Shown: positions 9,275 to 18,921 of the stretch, in pieces
How positions within the stretch are numbered: position 1 is the first letter of the stretch
Layout: each line of letters begins with the position of its first letter
Assembly: GCF_900239185.1 (NCBI RefSeq)
Contig: NZ_OENA01000085.1
Location: 51,950-115,949, forward strand
Direction of reading: 5' to 3'
From: Tenacibaculum finnmarkense
GTDB lineage: Bacteria > Bacteroidota > Bacteroidia > Flavobacteriales > Flavobacteriaceae
Length of the DNA stretch: 64,000 bases
The notes under the pieces: model-generated
Database searches by the model: none
What the model was told of the DNA's origin: nothing
What the model saw: the letters and a program-made list of their open reading frames with translations, nothing else
Made by a program: the position numbers and the translations under genes

Positions 9275-9697
9275 TTATCTTCTTAATCGTTTTTTTTCAA
9301 CAGTTACTTTTCCCTCTAAAATTAAAGGGTTGTTTTTTACTAAAACATTTAACTTTAAATTTTCAATACTTTCTCTAGGAAAAATAGCCTCCCCTACATT
9401 AATACTAACATGATAAGTGCCCGCAGATAGTATTTCTTGCTGATTTTTAAGCTTTCCGTTTGGAATTTCAATAATCGTTAAATTTTGATATTTTTTATCG
9501 GCAATTTCTATTGATACAACTTTAAACGCCTCTTTTGACGATTCTATAATAACAGAATACTTCATTTTTGAAGTATCAAACCTAGAACCTGCCGAAATAT
9601 ATTGTTTTTTAATGTCACTTATAAAAACCGATTTACAACTAAATAATAAAGGCATAATTAGCATCATTATAATTTTAGAACTATGATTCAATATCAT
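9275..9697 (-). CDS. Putative lipoprotein of unknown function
   Basis: A 140-residue protein with a lipobox: the hydrophobic stretch MMLIMPLLFSC ends in the cysteine (residue 21) expected to carry the lipid. The mature part is rich in beta-strand patterns (YSVIIE, FKVVSIEIA, YHVSINV, LNVLV) and ends in a basic tail (EKKRLRR). No family is recognised. It lies downstream of the small peptide gene at 9763-9924, after a terminator hairpin, on the same strand, so read-through coupling with the T9SS propeller unit is possible but not required. An internal Met at residue 11 or 12 could also be the start. Confidence 0.7.
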   Translation of the reverse strand: MILNHSSKIIMMLIMPLLFSCKSVFISDIKKQYISAGSRFDTSKMKYSVIIESSKEAFKVVSIEIADKKYQNLTIIEIPNGKLKNQQEILSAGTYHVSINVGEAIFPRESIENLKLNVLVKNNPLILEGKVTVEKKRLRR

Positions 9698-9715
9698 TTG
9701 TATTTTTTTTGTAAA

Positions 9716-9749
9716 AAAACACGATACTACAATTGTAATACCGTGTTTT
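9716..9749 (-). terminator. Terminator of the propeller protein/small peptide unit
   Basis: A long imperfect hairpin (outer stem AAAACACG/CGTGTTTT) with two mismatches. On the minus strand it is followed by a T run. It lies just beyond the stop codon of the peptide gene at 9763. Confidence 0.8.
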
Positions 9750-9762
9750 ATATTAATAATTA

Positions 9763-9924
9763 TTAAAAATTTGTACCTGGAATATCAGGTGTATTTGGGC
9801 TTTGCGCTTGTGCTTTTTGAGGATTCAAAATTAAATAGGTTCCTAATGCGGTTAAACTAGCATATTTACCGTATTTCCCTATTTTTTGTAGCGCTTCTTT
9901 TCTATTTATTTTATCTGAATTCAT
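9763..9924 (-). CDS. Small export-like peptide, paralogue of the one at 6060-6242
   Basis: A 53-residue open reading frame that is easily missed. Translation gives MNSDKINRKEALQKIGKYG, then KYASLTALGTYLIL, NPQKAQAQS and a 12-residue tail, PNTPDIPGTNF at its end. Over the 35 central residues it differs from the paralogue at one position (Q for K). The DNA differs at about ten places, nearly all silent, which shows selection on the protein. It sits 52 bases behind the stop of the large T9SS propeller protein on the same strand and is followed by a terminator, mirroring the protease/peptide arrangement. No known family. Likely exported or membrane-anchored; cleavage after AQA is inferred. Confidence 0.82.
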   Translation of the reverse strand: MNSDKINRKEALQKIGKYGKYASLTALGTYLILNPQKAQAQSPNTPDIPGTNF

Positions 9925-9976
9925 CTTGTCTTAATTTTACGATGCCTTAGTTATTTGGGCTTCATTTTTATGTCAA

Positions 9977-12900
9977 TTATTTTACAACAACCTTTTTTGT
10001 TACTCTTTTATTTCCTGAAACAACTTTAACAATATAAACACCTGCTGATAAATCACTCAAGTCTAAACCTTTAAACCCAGCTGATTTTAGCGTTTTACTT
10101 AGCACTTTTTTACCTATAATATCAAATATATCAATTATTAACGATTCTCTATCATAACCAATTACCTGTAATAAATTATGATCGGTATAAACTTTTAAAT
10201 TTGATACAACTAATTTCGGTTCTAACTCATTTAAAGCTCTTTTAGAAAAATGTATATAAAATCGTCCAAATTCATTTGAGTTTTTCTGTAAAGTTACTTC
10301 ATAATTTTTGGTGTTGCTTATTTCATGGAATTTTGCAGTTTCTTTATCTTCTATAAAAACCTTTATATTTTCAGGTAAATTATGAATTACTGATGAAAAT
10401 ACTACCTTTTCTTTTGATGTTGCGGTAAGTTTTAAAGGAATAATTTGACCTTCAATAGCATTCGAAGAAACCGATTGAATTGCATATTCATTATTTACAT
10501 TGCTTTTTGCTTCATTTATAATTTTAGAAGTTAAGTCAAATGTAGCGTCTCCAAAGTTTATAACATCCATTGTTGCATCAAATCCTTGTGTTGCATTTTT
10601 TGAAAAGATAATATCGGTATTTACCTTAATTTTTTCTTTGTCACTTTTTTCAACAAATAATTTTACATAAGGAGTTCCATTTTCTGAACCTCTACTAAAC
10701 GTATTATTTCCCGCTAAAGTTGTTTTTGTACCAATATTAGCTTTCTTAAAAACTACCTTTTGATCGGTTTCTGAAGCTTTTGTTTTGATAAAAAACCCCT
10801 GTCCTGGCGCTAATACTTTTTGAGTTGATGATGCTAAATTAGTGTAAGCAACATATTTATTTTGAGTACTTTCCCATAAGTATATTGCCTGTGCATTACT
10901 CGCTAATTTGCTCGTATTATTTGCAATAAAGTTTTCTAAATTTCTTTTATTAGCAGGGTAATACGCCGAAAAAGGATTTCCAATCGCATTCCATTTATCC
11001 GAAGATACACTTACATTTAAGCTACTGTTATACATTGTTCCTGAAAAAGAAACTGCACCAGCTGTTGCTCTAGAAACTGCATAACCTGTTCCGTTTTCAA
11101 ACAATGTATTTTCACTAACATTTTGGTCAAAATATTCCCATTTACTCCCTACTAAATTGGCATCATTATATTTAGATATTGCATATTTAGAAGCAGCATT
11201 TTTTCGAATATCATTTGATATTTCCAATGCAAATTCTTTAACTCCTTGACCAATTACAGGCGATGAAATTAAAGACCATTTATTCGCTAATAAACCGCCT
11301 CTACTATACATAAGATTACCTGTTGCATTTCCATTTACCATAAAAACACCACTACCTATTTCATCTGATAAAATTGACACAAAAGTATTGTCGTTTATTA
11401 TTGATACATAATCGTTAACAACTGTTAAACTATTGGTGTTTTTTATCTCTAATTTAGCATTGTTAATTTCTAATGATTTTACTGTAACTCCAGCTACATT
11501 TACCGATACCACATCTTGTTCTTGTTTTATTGCAACATCATCAGCTGAAGTTGGTAACGTTTTACCTTCCCAATTTGTAGTTTCAGACCAGTTATTATTG
11601 GTAACACTTTTAAAATGTTTTTGATCGTTATAAACCCACATTCCTCTACCAAAAGTACCTACATAAACATTTCCGTTACTTTTACTTATTTTAATGTCAC
11701 TAATAATAACATTTGGTAAACCTGTACCTAATTTTGTCCAATTAGTAGTTGTATTATTGGTATAATAAAGCCCTAATTCAGTTCCTACATAAATAGTTTC
11801 ATTGCTTTTATTAGTATCTACTATTATTTTTTTCATGATAATATTAGGCGTATTAGCACTGATATTTACCCATGAAGCACCATTATCGATACTTTTATAA
11901 ATTTTTTCACCCGCTTTATATGATGCCACTGTTGCATAAACAATAGCTGTATTTGGTACGGCATACACACTATTAATAGATAAATTTGAAGCAGGATTAG
12001 AAATTGTAACCCAAGTTGCACCATCGTCATTACTTCTTCTAAGTGTTTTATCTGTTCTTGAATAACCTATTGCAAAAATTCTTGTAGCGCCATTATATAA
12101 AGACACATCTAAAAAAGAAGTTTCTACTAAACCTGTATTTAGAGCCGCCCAAGTAACACCTCTGTCTGTAGATTTTTTTACATCGCCATGCCCTGCGTAA
12201 ATAGTTGCTGCAATTGTTGGGTGTAAAGCTAAAGGAGAAATAAAATCAGCATCATTTGAATCTGAAAGAATTGTTACCGCTGAATATGCACTACTTGAGT
12301 AGCCATCATTTGTTCTGTATAAAGCACCATAAGTTCCACCTAAATAGCGAATATTTGAATCTGAAATATCAATTCCTGTAGCTGTTCCATCACCTGCTGA
12401 ACAAGCTACCCATTTTTGACGACCACCTTTTGAAACCTTTGAAAAACCATCATTATCTTGGTTTGCCATCATATAATCATCACCATTAAGCCCTTCTGTA
12501 ATGGCAATATTGTAGGGTTGAGAAATTACCAAACCATCTGATATATCTGTCCAACCACCTGTGGCTTTTGTAGCGGTAAAAGCACCTTTATGAACTCCAC
12601 CATCATGTGCATTTATAACAGTAACACCATCGGATAAAAAAGATAAATAATGATGATCAGGGTGTACATAAAAACCAACCCCTCGAGGATCGTCATAGGC
12701 GTTTAAATACATTGAAAAAGAAGTACCATTATCTGTCGATTTATACACATTTACACCTCCTACAAGAATATCATCTTTGTTTGTAGGCGATACAGCGATA
12801 CATTGGTTATACCCCCACTGTGAATTAAAATTAGCTATAGTTGTTTCACTAATTTTATCGGCAGCGGTATCGGTATTATCAAAACGAAAAATTGTAAAAA

Positions 12901-13945
12901 CACCATCTTGGGTAATTCCATAAAAATTTTCAGTATCATTTGCAGAGGCTGTTAGCTTTAACTTGTTTTGTGTACTTCCTTGTAAAACTGAATGTTCTGA
13001 AAAATTAGCTCCACCATCAGAAGAATACCATAAACCTCCATAAGCGTCAGACACCACTACTTTATTGGCATTATTAGGATCAAAAATTATGGTTTGAAAA
13101 TTATCACCACTATAATCTGGGGTCGTATTCATATTAACCCAAGTAGCACCGCTATCGGTAGATTTTTGAATTTCATCATTGGTAAGTGCATAAATTGTAG
13201 TAGACGAATTAGGCGCAAAACTTAAATCTCTAATATATTCATTATCCGTTAATGAAAACGTTAAACCTGTTACAGCCCAATTTTCACCTGCATCTATTGA
13301 TTTAAATAAACCTATTGAATTAACATGCCCTCCATCTTCATCACCAGTAGCCATATATAATATGTTGGAATTTTGAGGATCAATAATAATATCGGTAACT
13401 CCTAAACCTGCTAAATCATCTGTTTTAGGCAACCAAGTTGTTCCGCCATCAGTTGTTTTCCACAAACCTCCTGCGGCAGATCCGGCATACATTATTTGAG
13501 TATTATTAGCATCTGTTGCTACTACATTAACCCTTCCTAAACCTGGATATGCGGTATATCCGTTTTCTAACACATTTTTTTTAGGACCTATTTGCTCCCA
13601 CGACGTAACGGTATTTGACCTTTGAGCTTGTGTGTTTGAATTCGCTAATAAAAGATCGATGTATTCTTTTTTATTTTCTTTCTTAACAAAAGAACCATCA
13701 GCGTTAATTCTATCTTTCCAAATCCAAACCCAACGTTCAAACTGTTTTGTTGCTTTGTTTTGTTTTTTAGAAATAACACCTCTTGAACGTTGTTTTCTTT
13801 CCGATAATTCTTTTCTTGTTTTATGTACAATTTCAAAGAAGTTTGCTCCTTCTTTTAAAGAGGCTTGTTTGTAATTTGTAATTTGAGCGCTTACTTGAAA
13901 AGTAAAAGCGATTAAAAAAAGTAATTTCACTATTATTTGTTTCAT
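9977..13945 (-). CDS. Secreted beta-propeller (BNR/VPS10-like) protein with a T9SS sorting domain
   Basis: A 1322-residue exported protein. A signal peptide (LLFLIAFTFQVSAQ) is followed by a linker and a long series of BNR/Asp-box repeats of the form S-x-D-x-G-x-x-W (for example STDSGATWV, SSDGGANF, KSIDNGASWV) over roughly residues 110-775. This predicts one or two beta-propellers of the sortilin/exo-alpha-sialidase fold class. From about 777 it shares the C-terminal module of the protease at 1074-6035 (TNNNWSETTNW, LISSP, IGNPF, APGQGFFI, LPENIKVFIED, GRFYIHF). The last 75 residues are a type A T9SS sorting domain (GVYIVKV and a basic end). No catalytic residues can be assigned, so a binding or adhesive role is as likely as an enzymatic one. 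Confidence 0.9.
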   Translation of the reverse strand: MKQIIVKLLFLIAFTFQVSAQITNYKQASLKEGANFFEIVHKTRKELSERKQRSRGVISKKQNKATKQFERWVWIWKDRINADGSFVKKENKKEYIDLLLANSNTQAQRSNTVTSWEQIGPKKNVLENGYTAYPGLGRVNVVATDANNTQIMYAGSAAGGLWKTTDGGTTWLPKTDDLAGLGVTDIIIDPQNSNILYMATGDEDGGHVNSIGLFKSIDAGENWAVTGLTFSLTDNEYIRDLSFAPNSSTTIYALTNDEIQKSTDSGATWVNMNTTPDYSGDNFQTIIFDPNNANKVVVSDAYGGLWYSSDGGANFSEHSVLQGSTQNKLKLTASANDTENFYGITQDGVFTIFRFDNTDTAADKISETTIANFNSQWGYNQCIAVSPTNKDDILVGGVNVYKSTDNGTSFSMYLNAYDDPRGVGFYVHPDHHYLSFLSDGVTVINAHDGGVHKGAFTATKATGGWTDISDGLVISQPYNIAITEGLNGDDYMMANQDNDGFSKVSKGGRQKWVACSAGDGTATGIDISDSNIRYLGGTYGALYRTNDGYSSSAYSAVTILSDSNDADFISPLALHPTIAATIYAGHGDVKKSTDRGVTWAALNTGLVETSFLDVSLYNGATRIFAIGYSRTDKTLRRSNDDGATWVTISNPASNLSINSVYAVPNTAIVYATVASYKAGEKIYKSIDNGASWVNISANTPNIIMKKIIVDTNKSNETIYVGTELGLYYTNNTTTNWTKLGTGLPNVIISDIKISKSNGNVYVGTFGRGMWVYNDQKHFKSVTNNNWSETTNWEGKTLPTSADDVAIKQEQDVVSVNVAGVTVKSLEINNAKLEIKNTNSLTVVNDYVSIINDNTFVSILSDEIGSGVFMVNGNATGNLMYSRGGLLANKWSLISSPVIGQGVKEFALEISNDIRKNAASKYAISKYNDANLVGSKWEYFDQNVSENTLFENGTGYAVSRATAGAVSFSGTMYNSSLNVSVSSDKWNAIGNPFSAYYPANKRNLENFIANNTSKLASNAQAIYLWESTQNKYVAYTNLASSTQKVLAPGQGFFIKTKASETDQKVVFKKANIGTKTTLAGNNTFSRGSENGTPYVKLFVEKSDKEKIKVNTDIIFSKNATQGFDATMDVINFGDATFDLTSKIINEAKSNVNNEYAIQSVSSNAIEGQIIPLKLTATSKEKVVFSSVIHNLPENIKVFIEDKETAKFHEISNTKNYEVTLQKNSNEFGRFYIHFSKRALNELEPKLVVSNLKVYTDHNLLQVIGYDRESLIIDIFDIIGKKVLSKTLKSAGFKGLDLSDLSAGVYIVKVVSGNKRVTKKVVVK

Positions 13946-13971
13946 TTATAAATATTTAGGGGATTAATCTC

Positions 13972-13979
13972 CAAAAGTA
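13972..13979 (-). promoter_or_regulatory. Candidate -7 element of the propeller gene
   Basis: The minus strand reads TACTTTTG, an exact TAnnTTTG match, 26 bases before the start codon. The -33 element is not clear. Confidence 0.45.
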
Positions 13980-14132
13980 ATATGAAAAAAGGTGTAATTA
14001 CATTAAAATACGGTGAACGACTATTAAATAGATGTGAACAGCTATAATTAAGCGATGAGAGTTTTTTAAGATAGCCTATAGTTTCTACTTTTAGAATTAT
14101 CAACTGATAATTCACTATTCAAAAAACAAAAA

Positions 14133-14165
14133 AAATCGCCTCATAAATAAATTATGAGGCGATTT
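14133..14165 (-). terminator. Terminator of sucC
   Basis: A perfect 13-bp stem (AAATCGCCTCATA with its complement) and a seven-base loop. On the minus strand it is followed by eight T residues. It lies 26 bases after the sucC stop codon. Confidence 0.92.
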
Positions 14166-14190
14166 CAATATATAAACAAAAAATTAATTT

Positions 14191-15387
14191 CTAAGCTTCT
14201 AAAACTTCTGCAACTTTATCGGCAGCTTCTTGAAATTCAGTAGCTGAAATAATTTCCATTCCACTGTTATCAATTAATTCTTTAGCTTCTTTAGCGTTTG
14301 TTCCTTGTAAACGACAAATAATAGGCACATTAATTCTGTCTCCCATACTTTTGTAAGCATCTACAACACCTTGAGCAACACGATCACAACGAACGATTCC
14401 TCCAAAGATATTTACTAAAATAGCTTTTACGTTGGTATCTTTTAAGATAATACCAAAAGCTTTTTCAACACGCTCTGCATCAGCAGTACCTCCAACGTCT
14501 AAAAAGTTAGCTGGCTCACCACCTGCTTGCTTAATTAAATCCATAGTTCCCATTGCAAGTCCTGCTCCGTTTACCATACATCCAACATTACCATCTAAAT
14601 CTACATAGTTTAAACCTGCAGCTTTTGCTTCTACTTCAATAGGATTTTCTTCACGAATATCACGCATTGCAGCATAATCTTTATGACGATATAAAGCGTT
14701 TTCATCTAAAGTAACTTTAGCATCAACAGCCATTATTTTATCATCAGATGTTTTTAACACAGGGTTAATTTCAAACATTGCTGAATCAGATTTGATATAT
14801 GCCGTATATAAAGCACTAGCAAACTTTACCATTTCTTTTAAAGCAACACCGCTTAAACCTAAGTTAAAAGCAATTTTACGTGCTTGAAAAGGCATTAATC
14901 CTAAAGCTGGATCAATTTCTTCTGTAAAAATTAAATGAGGCGTTTCTTCGGCAACAGTTTCAATATCCATTCCACCTTCGGTAGAATACATAATCATGTT
15001 TTTACCAGTAGCACGGTTTAATAAAACTGACATGTAATATTCGTCTGGCTCACTAGCTCCAGGATAATATACGTCTTCACATATTAACACTTGGTTTACT
15101 AATTTACCTTCCGCTGAAGTTTGAGGTGTAATTAACATCATTCCTAAAATATCATTAGAAATATTTTTTACGTCCTCTAAGTTTTTAGCCAACTTAACTC
15201 CACCACCTTTTCCACGACCACCTGCGTGTACTTGTGCCTTAATTACGTGCCAACCTGTACCGGTTTCTTCCGTTAATTGCTTTGCTGCCGCAACAGCTTC
15301 TTCTGGTGTATTTGCAACAATTCCTCGTTGAATACGAACCCCAAAACTGTTTAATATTTCTTTACCTTGATATTCGTGTAAGTTCAT
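14191..15387 (-). CDS. sucC: Succinyl-CoA synthetase (ADP-forming), beta subunit
   Basis: A 398-residue ATP-grasp enzyme of the TCA cycle. With SucD it makes ATP and succinate from succinyl-CoA. Markers are the start MNLHEYQGKEIL, the ATP-grasp segment HVIKAQVHAGGRGKGGGVKL, EINPVLKT, the metal-binding region DLDGNVGCMVNGAGLAM, the phosphate-site loop FLDVGG and VNIFGGIVRCD. I chose this start because all family members begin MNLHEYQ; an upstream ATG nine codons earlier would add an atypical leader. sucD is not adjacent, as is common in Bacteroidota. The -7 element TATTTTTG lies 25-32 bases upstream and a strong terminator follows. Confidence 0.97.
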   Translation of the reverse strand: MNLHEYQGKEILNSFGVRIQRGIVANTPEEAVAAAKQLTEETGTGWHVIKAQVHAGGRGKGGGVKLAKNLEDVKNISNDILGMMLITPQTSAEGKLVNQVLICEDVYYPGASEPDEYYMSVLLNRATGKNMIMYSTEGGMDIETVAEETPHLIFTEEIDPALGLMPFQARKIAFNLGLSGVALKEMVKFASALYTAYIKSDSAMFEINPVLKTSDDKIMAVDAKVTLDENALYRHKDYAAMRDIREENPIEVEAKAAGLNYVDLDGNVGCMVNGAGLAMGTMDLIKQAGGEPANFLDVGGTADAERVEKAFGIILKDTNVKAILVNIFGGIVRCDRVAQGVVDAYKSMGDRINVPIICRLQGTNAKEAKELIDNSGMEIISATEFQEAADKVAEVLEA

Positions 15388-15411
15388 TAGATATGAATTT
15401 TTAAAGTCCAA

Positions 15412-15419
15412 CAAAAATA
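15412..15419 (-). promoter_or_regulatory. Candidate -7 element of sucC
   Basis: The minus strand reads TATTTTTG (exact TAnnTTTG), about 25 bases upstream of the preferred sucC start. This also argues against the upstream ATG at 15414, which would overlap the element. Confidence 0.4.
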
Positions 15420-15613
15420 CAAATTCAATTTACAATACATTACTATTTAGTATAATTATTACTATTTTCTTATAACTTTTATTTTGAGTTTTCATTTCGT
15501 TTCATTGTAACACGCATTTTTTAACACCTATTTAATGTAATTAACATTAAATTGTGATTTGAAAGCTTAAATCCTAAATATTTTTACAAACCACCTTAAG
15601 CCCTTGACTAACT

Positions 15614-18079
15614 ATGTATAAAACAACCTTATTACTAATTTTAATGCTGTTTATCTGTAAAAATAGTATTGCACAAGAAATTCATAAAAAAAGAAAAAAA
15701 TTACCCGCTACACGCATACAAACACCCCCTGTTATTGATGGACTTATAGACGAATCAATATGGGAAAAAGCCCCTGTTGCTAATAATTTTGTAATGATGC
15801 GCCCCACTAACGGACAAAACGAACCTAGCACTCATAAAACCCAAGTAAAATTAGTCTACGATAATGACGCTATTTATGTAAGTGCCTTCATGTACACTCC
15901 AAATCCTGCTAAAATACCTGCCGAATTTAACAACAGAGACAACATAGGAAATGCTGATTTTTTTATGCTGATGATAAACCCAAATGATGACGGGCAAAAC
16001 CCGACCATGTTTATTGTTAGTGCCGCAGGAGTTCAGGCAGATTCAAAAGTAGCTAGCGGTAATGAAGATTTTAATTGGAATGCTGTTTGGCAAAGTGCCG
16101 TTAAAATAAACAAAAATAGTTGGACCGTAGAAATGAAAATACCCTACAGAGCCTTACGTTTTGCAAACAGCGATGTACAATCTTGGGGAATTAATTTTCA
16201 TCGAGAAGTTAAAAATTTAAATGCTCGTTTTACATGGAATCCTATTGATAATACACAAGGAAATTGGACACAATACGACGGTTTACTAGAAAACTTAAAA
16301 AATATTACACCACCTACTCGTTTAAATTTTTACCCATACACATCGGCAACAACAACTTCTTTTAAAGGAAAAACAAATTTTGACTGGAGCGTTGGTATGG
16401 ATGTAAAATATGGGCTTACCGAAAATTTTACTTTAGATGCCACTTTAATTCCTGATTTTGGGCAAACCGCTTTTGATAATGTTACCTTAAACTTAGGTCC
16501 TTTTGAACAGCAATTTTCAGAGCAACGACAATTTTTTACCGAAGGAACCGCACTTTTCACCAAAGGAAATTTATTTTATTCTCGTAGAATTGGAGGTAAA
16601 CCAATAAAAAATGCTTCTGTAAATGAGCAAATAGAAACCCTTATTGAATCGCCTAAAAAAGTACAAATGCTAAACGCTATAAAAGTTTCTGGTAGAACAA
16701 AAAAAGGCTTAGGTATTGGTTTTTTTAATGCCGTTACCGCTAAAACAGAAGCCGTAATTAAGAATAATACAACAAAAGAAATTCGAGAAGAAATAATTAA
16801 TCCACTATCAAACTATAATATTTTAGTTTTAGATCAGCAATTCAATCAAAACTCTGCGATTACTTTAATTAACACCAATGTTACTAGAAATGGACATTTT
16901 AAAGACGCTAATGTTACAGGTTTACTTTGGCATTTAGAAGATAAAAACAGTAATTACAATATAGATGGTTCTGTTAAAATGAGTAACATTTCTGATGATA
17001 AAAACAACCCAAATACTGGTTATACATTTGACACTAGTATTGGTAAAAAATCGGGAAACTGGAGAGGTGAAATTGGTTATAATTTAAAAAATAAAGATTT
17101 TAACCCAAATGATATGGGAATTTTATTTCGTAATAATCAACAATCAATCTATGGTTTTACACAATACCGCACACTAAAACCTACAGGTATTTTTAATTAC
17201 TACAGAATAAATACTGCTTACAATAGTAACTTTTTACACAATCCTGGCACCTATACAGGCAGCAATATAAACACCGCTTTTCAGGCAGAAACTAAAAAAC
17301 GTTTTGCTTTTGGGGCAAACATAATTTACAGCAGTAAACGTAAAGATTTTAACGAACCAAGGCAAGGAACAACAAGCGGAATTTACTTTAAAAGACCACA
17401 AAGAATACGTATTAGCCACTGGGGATCTACCGATTACAGAAATAAAATTGCTATTGATTATGACTGGCGATATTCTTTTTTCAAAAACAATCCAAAAGAA
17501 AATTATGGTTTTAAAATTTCTCCAAGATATCGTTTTAACAACCAATTTTCCTTAGTTTATAGCTTTAAATACGGACAAACAAACAATGGGCAGGGTTTTG
17601 TAAATGATATAAATCAAGAAGATGTAAACAACAACCCTACCCTTTCTCCTTTTTTAGACGACATCATATTTGGACAGAGAGACTGGACTAGCTTCAATAA
17701 TTCGTTAACAGGTAAATATAGTTTTAATACAAAATCAACACTATCTTTATCTTTCAGACACAATTGGAGTAAAGTTCCGTATAAAGAGCAATTTTATACT
17801 TTAAATAAAAATAATGGCGAATTAATTGAAAGTAATTATACTAATAATCATCATAAAAATTTTAATAGTTGGAATGTTGATGTCAATTATTTATGGCAAT
17901 TTGCGCCAGGTAGTCAATTAACGGCTTTTTACAGAAATACCATTTCTAATGATACAGATATTGCTACTCAAAATTTCTCAGAAAATTTAGAATCACTTTT
18001 AAAAGAAGACAATCAACATACATTTTCTGTTCGATTAGTTTATTTTATTGATTATAATCAGCTCAAAAAATTAATTTAA
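15614..18079 (+). CDS. DUF5916 outer-membrane protein with an N-terminal CBM9-like domain
   Basis: An 821-residue protein with signal peptide (LLLILMLFICKNSIAQ). Residues about 30-230 match the carbohydrate-binding family 9-like domain that starts DUF5916 proteins (PVIDGLIDESIWEKA, then VKLVYDNDAIYVSAFMY). The rest (about 240-821) has alternating amphipathic strands and many aromatic residues, consistent with an outer-membrane beta-barrel, and ends IDYNQLKKLI. DUF5916 proteins are common in Bacteroidota; their function is not established. There is no T9SS sorting domain, so it is expected to use Sec and the Bam machinery. It is followed by a weak hairpin and then lolD. Confidence 0.85.
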   Translation: MYKTTLLLILMLFICKNSIAQEIHKKRKKLPATRIQTPPVIDGLIDESIWEKAPVANNFVMMRPTNGQNEPSTHKTQVKLVYDNDAIYVSAFMYTPNPAKIPAEFNNRDNIGNADFFMLMINPNDDGQNPTMFIVSAAGVQADSKVASGNEDFNWNAVWQSAVKINKNSWTVEMKIPYRALRFANSDVQSWGINFHREVKNLNARFTWNPIDNTQGNWTQYDGLLENLKNITPPTRLNFYPYTSATTTSFKGKTNFDWSVGMDVKYGLTENFTLDATLIPDFGQTAFDNVTLNLGPFEQQFSEQRQFFTEGTALFTKGNLFYSRRIGGKPIKNASVNEQIETLIESPKKVQMLNAIKVSGRTKKGLGIGFFNAVTAKTEAVIKNNTTKEIREEIINPLSNYNILVLDQQFNQNSAITLINTNVTRNGHFKDANVTGLLWHLEDKNSNYNIDGSVKMSNISDDKNNPNTGYTFDTSIGKKSGNWRGEIGYNLKNKDFNPNDMGILFRNNQQSIYGFTQYRTLKPTGIFNYYRINTAYNSNFLHNPGTYTGSNINTAFQAETKKRFAFGANIIYSSKRKDFNEPRQGTTSGIYFKRPQRIRISHWGSTDYRNKIAIDYDWRYSFFKNNPKENYGFKISPRYRFNNQFSLVYSFKYGQTNNGQGFVNDINQEDVNNNPTLSPFLDDIIFGQRDWTSFNNSLTGKYSFNTKSTLSLSFRHNWSKVPYKEQFYTLNKNNGELIESNYTNNHHKNFNSWNVDVNYLWQFAPGSQLTAFYRNTISNDTDIATQNFSENLESLLKEDNQHTFSVRLVYFIDYNQLKKLI

Positions 18080-18087
18080 AATCAATC

Positions 18088-18118
18088 AAGGCTATGTTTT
18101 AAAATCGGGCATAGCTTT
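18088..18118 (+). terminator. Weak terminator after the DUF5916 gene
   Basis: AAGGCTATG can pair with CATAGCTTT (nine pairs with one G-T). The T tract after it is short, so it may terminate only partly before lolD. Confidence 0.5.
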
Positions 18119-18180
18119 AAAAGGCTATCTGATTTCTTTTTTATACATTCGTTACCTTGAAAATAAAACGAGGATTATCT

Positions 18181-18858
18181 ATGATTATTGCTAAAAATAT
18201 CCATAAATACTATGGTGATGTTGAAATTTTAAAAGGCGTGAATCTTCATATTAAAAAAGGAGAAATTGTTGCGATTGTTGGTCCTTCTGGAGCCGGAAAA
18301 ACAACACTTCTTCAAATTTTAGGAACTTTAGATAGCCCTCAAAAAACACAAAACTACGAGTTATTATTAAATACTATTTCAATCAAAGGATTAAGCGACA
18401 AAGCTATTTCTTCTTTCAGGAATAAACACATCGGATTTATTTTTCAATTTCATCAACTACTACCTGAATTTACAGCACTCGAAAACGTGTGTATTCCTGC
18501 TTTTATTAGCGGAAAAGCGAAATCAGCAACTCAAAAAAGGGCAAAAGAATTATTATCATTCTTAGGATTATCGCACAGAGAAAACCATAAGCCAAACGAA
18601 CTTTCAGGAGGAGAGCAACAACGAGTAGCCGTGGCGAGAGCCTTAATTAACGAACCAGCTGTTATTTTTGCCGATGAACCATCAGGAAATTTAGATTCTA
18701 CCTCAGCAGAAAATTTACATAAATTATTTTTTGAATTACGAGACAAATTTGGGCAAACCTTTGTACTAGTAACCCACAACAAAGAATTAGCTCAAATGGC
18801 AGACAGAACCCTGACCATGAAAGACGGTGTTATTGTTGATTTACTATCGAAATCTTAA
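18181..18858 (+). CDS. lolD: ABC transporter ATP-binding protein, lipoprotein-release type (LolD-like)
   Basis: A 225-residue ABC ATPase. Walker [10 protein letters not shown] (about residues 37-45), Q-loop region [17 protein letters not shown], signature [15 protein letters not shown], Walker [14 protein letters not shown] and H-loop VTHNKELA are all intact. The [16 protein letters not shown] segment and short length fit the LolD/MacB branch, whose members power extraction of lipoproteins from the inner membrane by LolC/E. The membrane partner is not in the window. I chose ATG at 18181 ([17 protein letters not shown]); a TTG eight codons upstream is possible but less likely. Confidence 0.88.
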   Translation: MIIAKNIHKYYGDVEILKGVNLHIKKGEIVAIVGPSGAGKTTLLQILGTLDSPQKTQNYELLLNTISIKGLSDKAISSFRNKHIGFIFQFHQLLPEFTALENVCIPAFISGKAKSATQKRAKELLSFLGLSHRENHKPNELSGGEQQRVAVARALINEPAVIFADEPSGNLDSTSAENLHKLFFELRDKFGQTFVLVTHNKELAQMADRTLTMKDGVIVDLLSKS

Positions 18859-18873
18859 AAACCTTAAAATAAA

Positions 18874-18902
18874 AAAAGCGAAACTTTAAGTGTTTCGCTT
18901 TT
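18874..18902. terminator. Bidirectional terminator between lolD and the thioredoxin-like gene
   Basis: AAAAGCGAAAC pairs with GTTTCGCTTTT around a short loop. Long A and T tracts flank it on both sides, so it serves both convergent genes. Confidence 0.88.
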
Positions 18903-18921
18903 CTATTTTTTATCAAAATTT

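Noticed and set aside
15614..18079. DUF5916 protein as a T9SS cargo
   Set aside because: It has a beta-barrel pattern and no C-terminal sorting domain.
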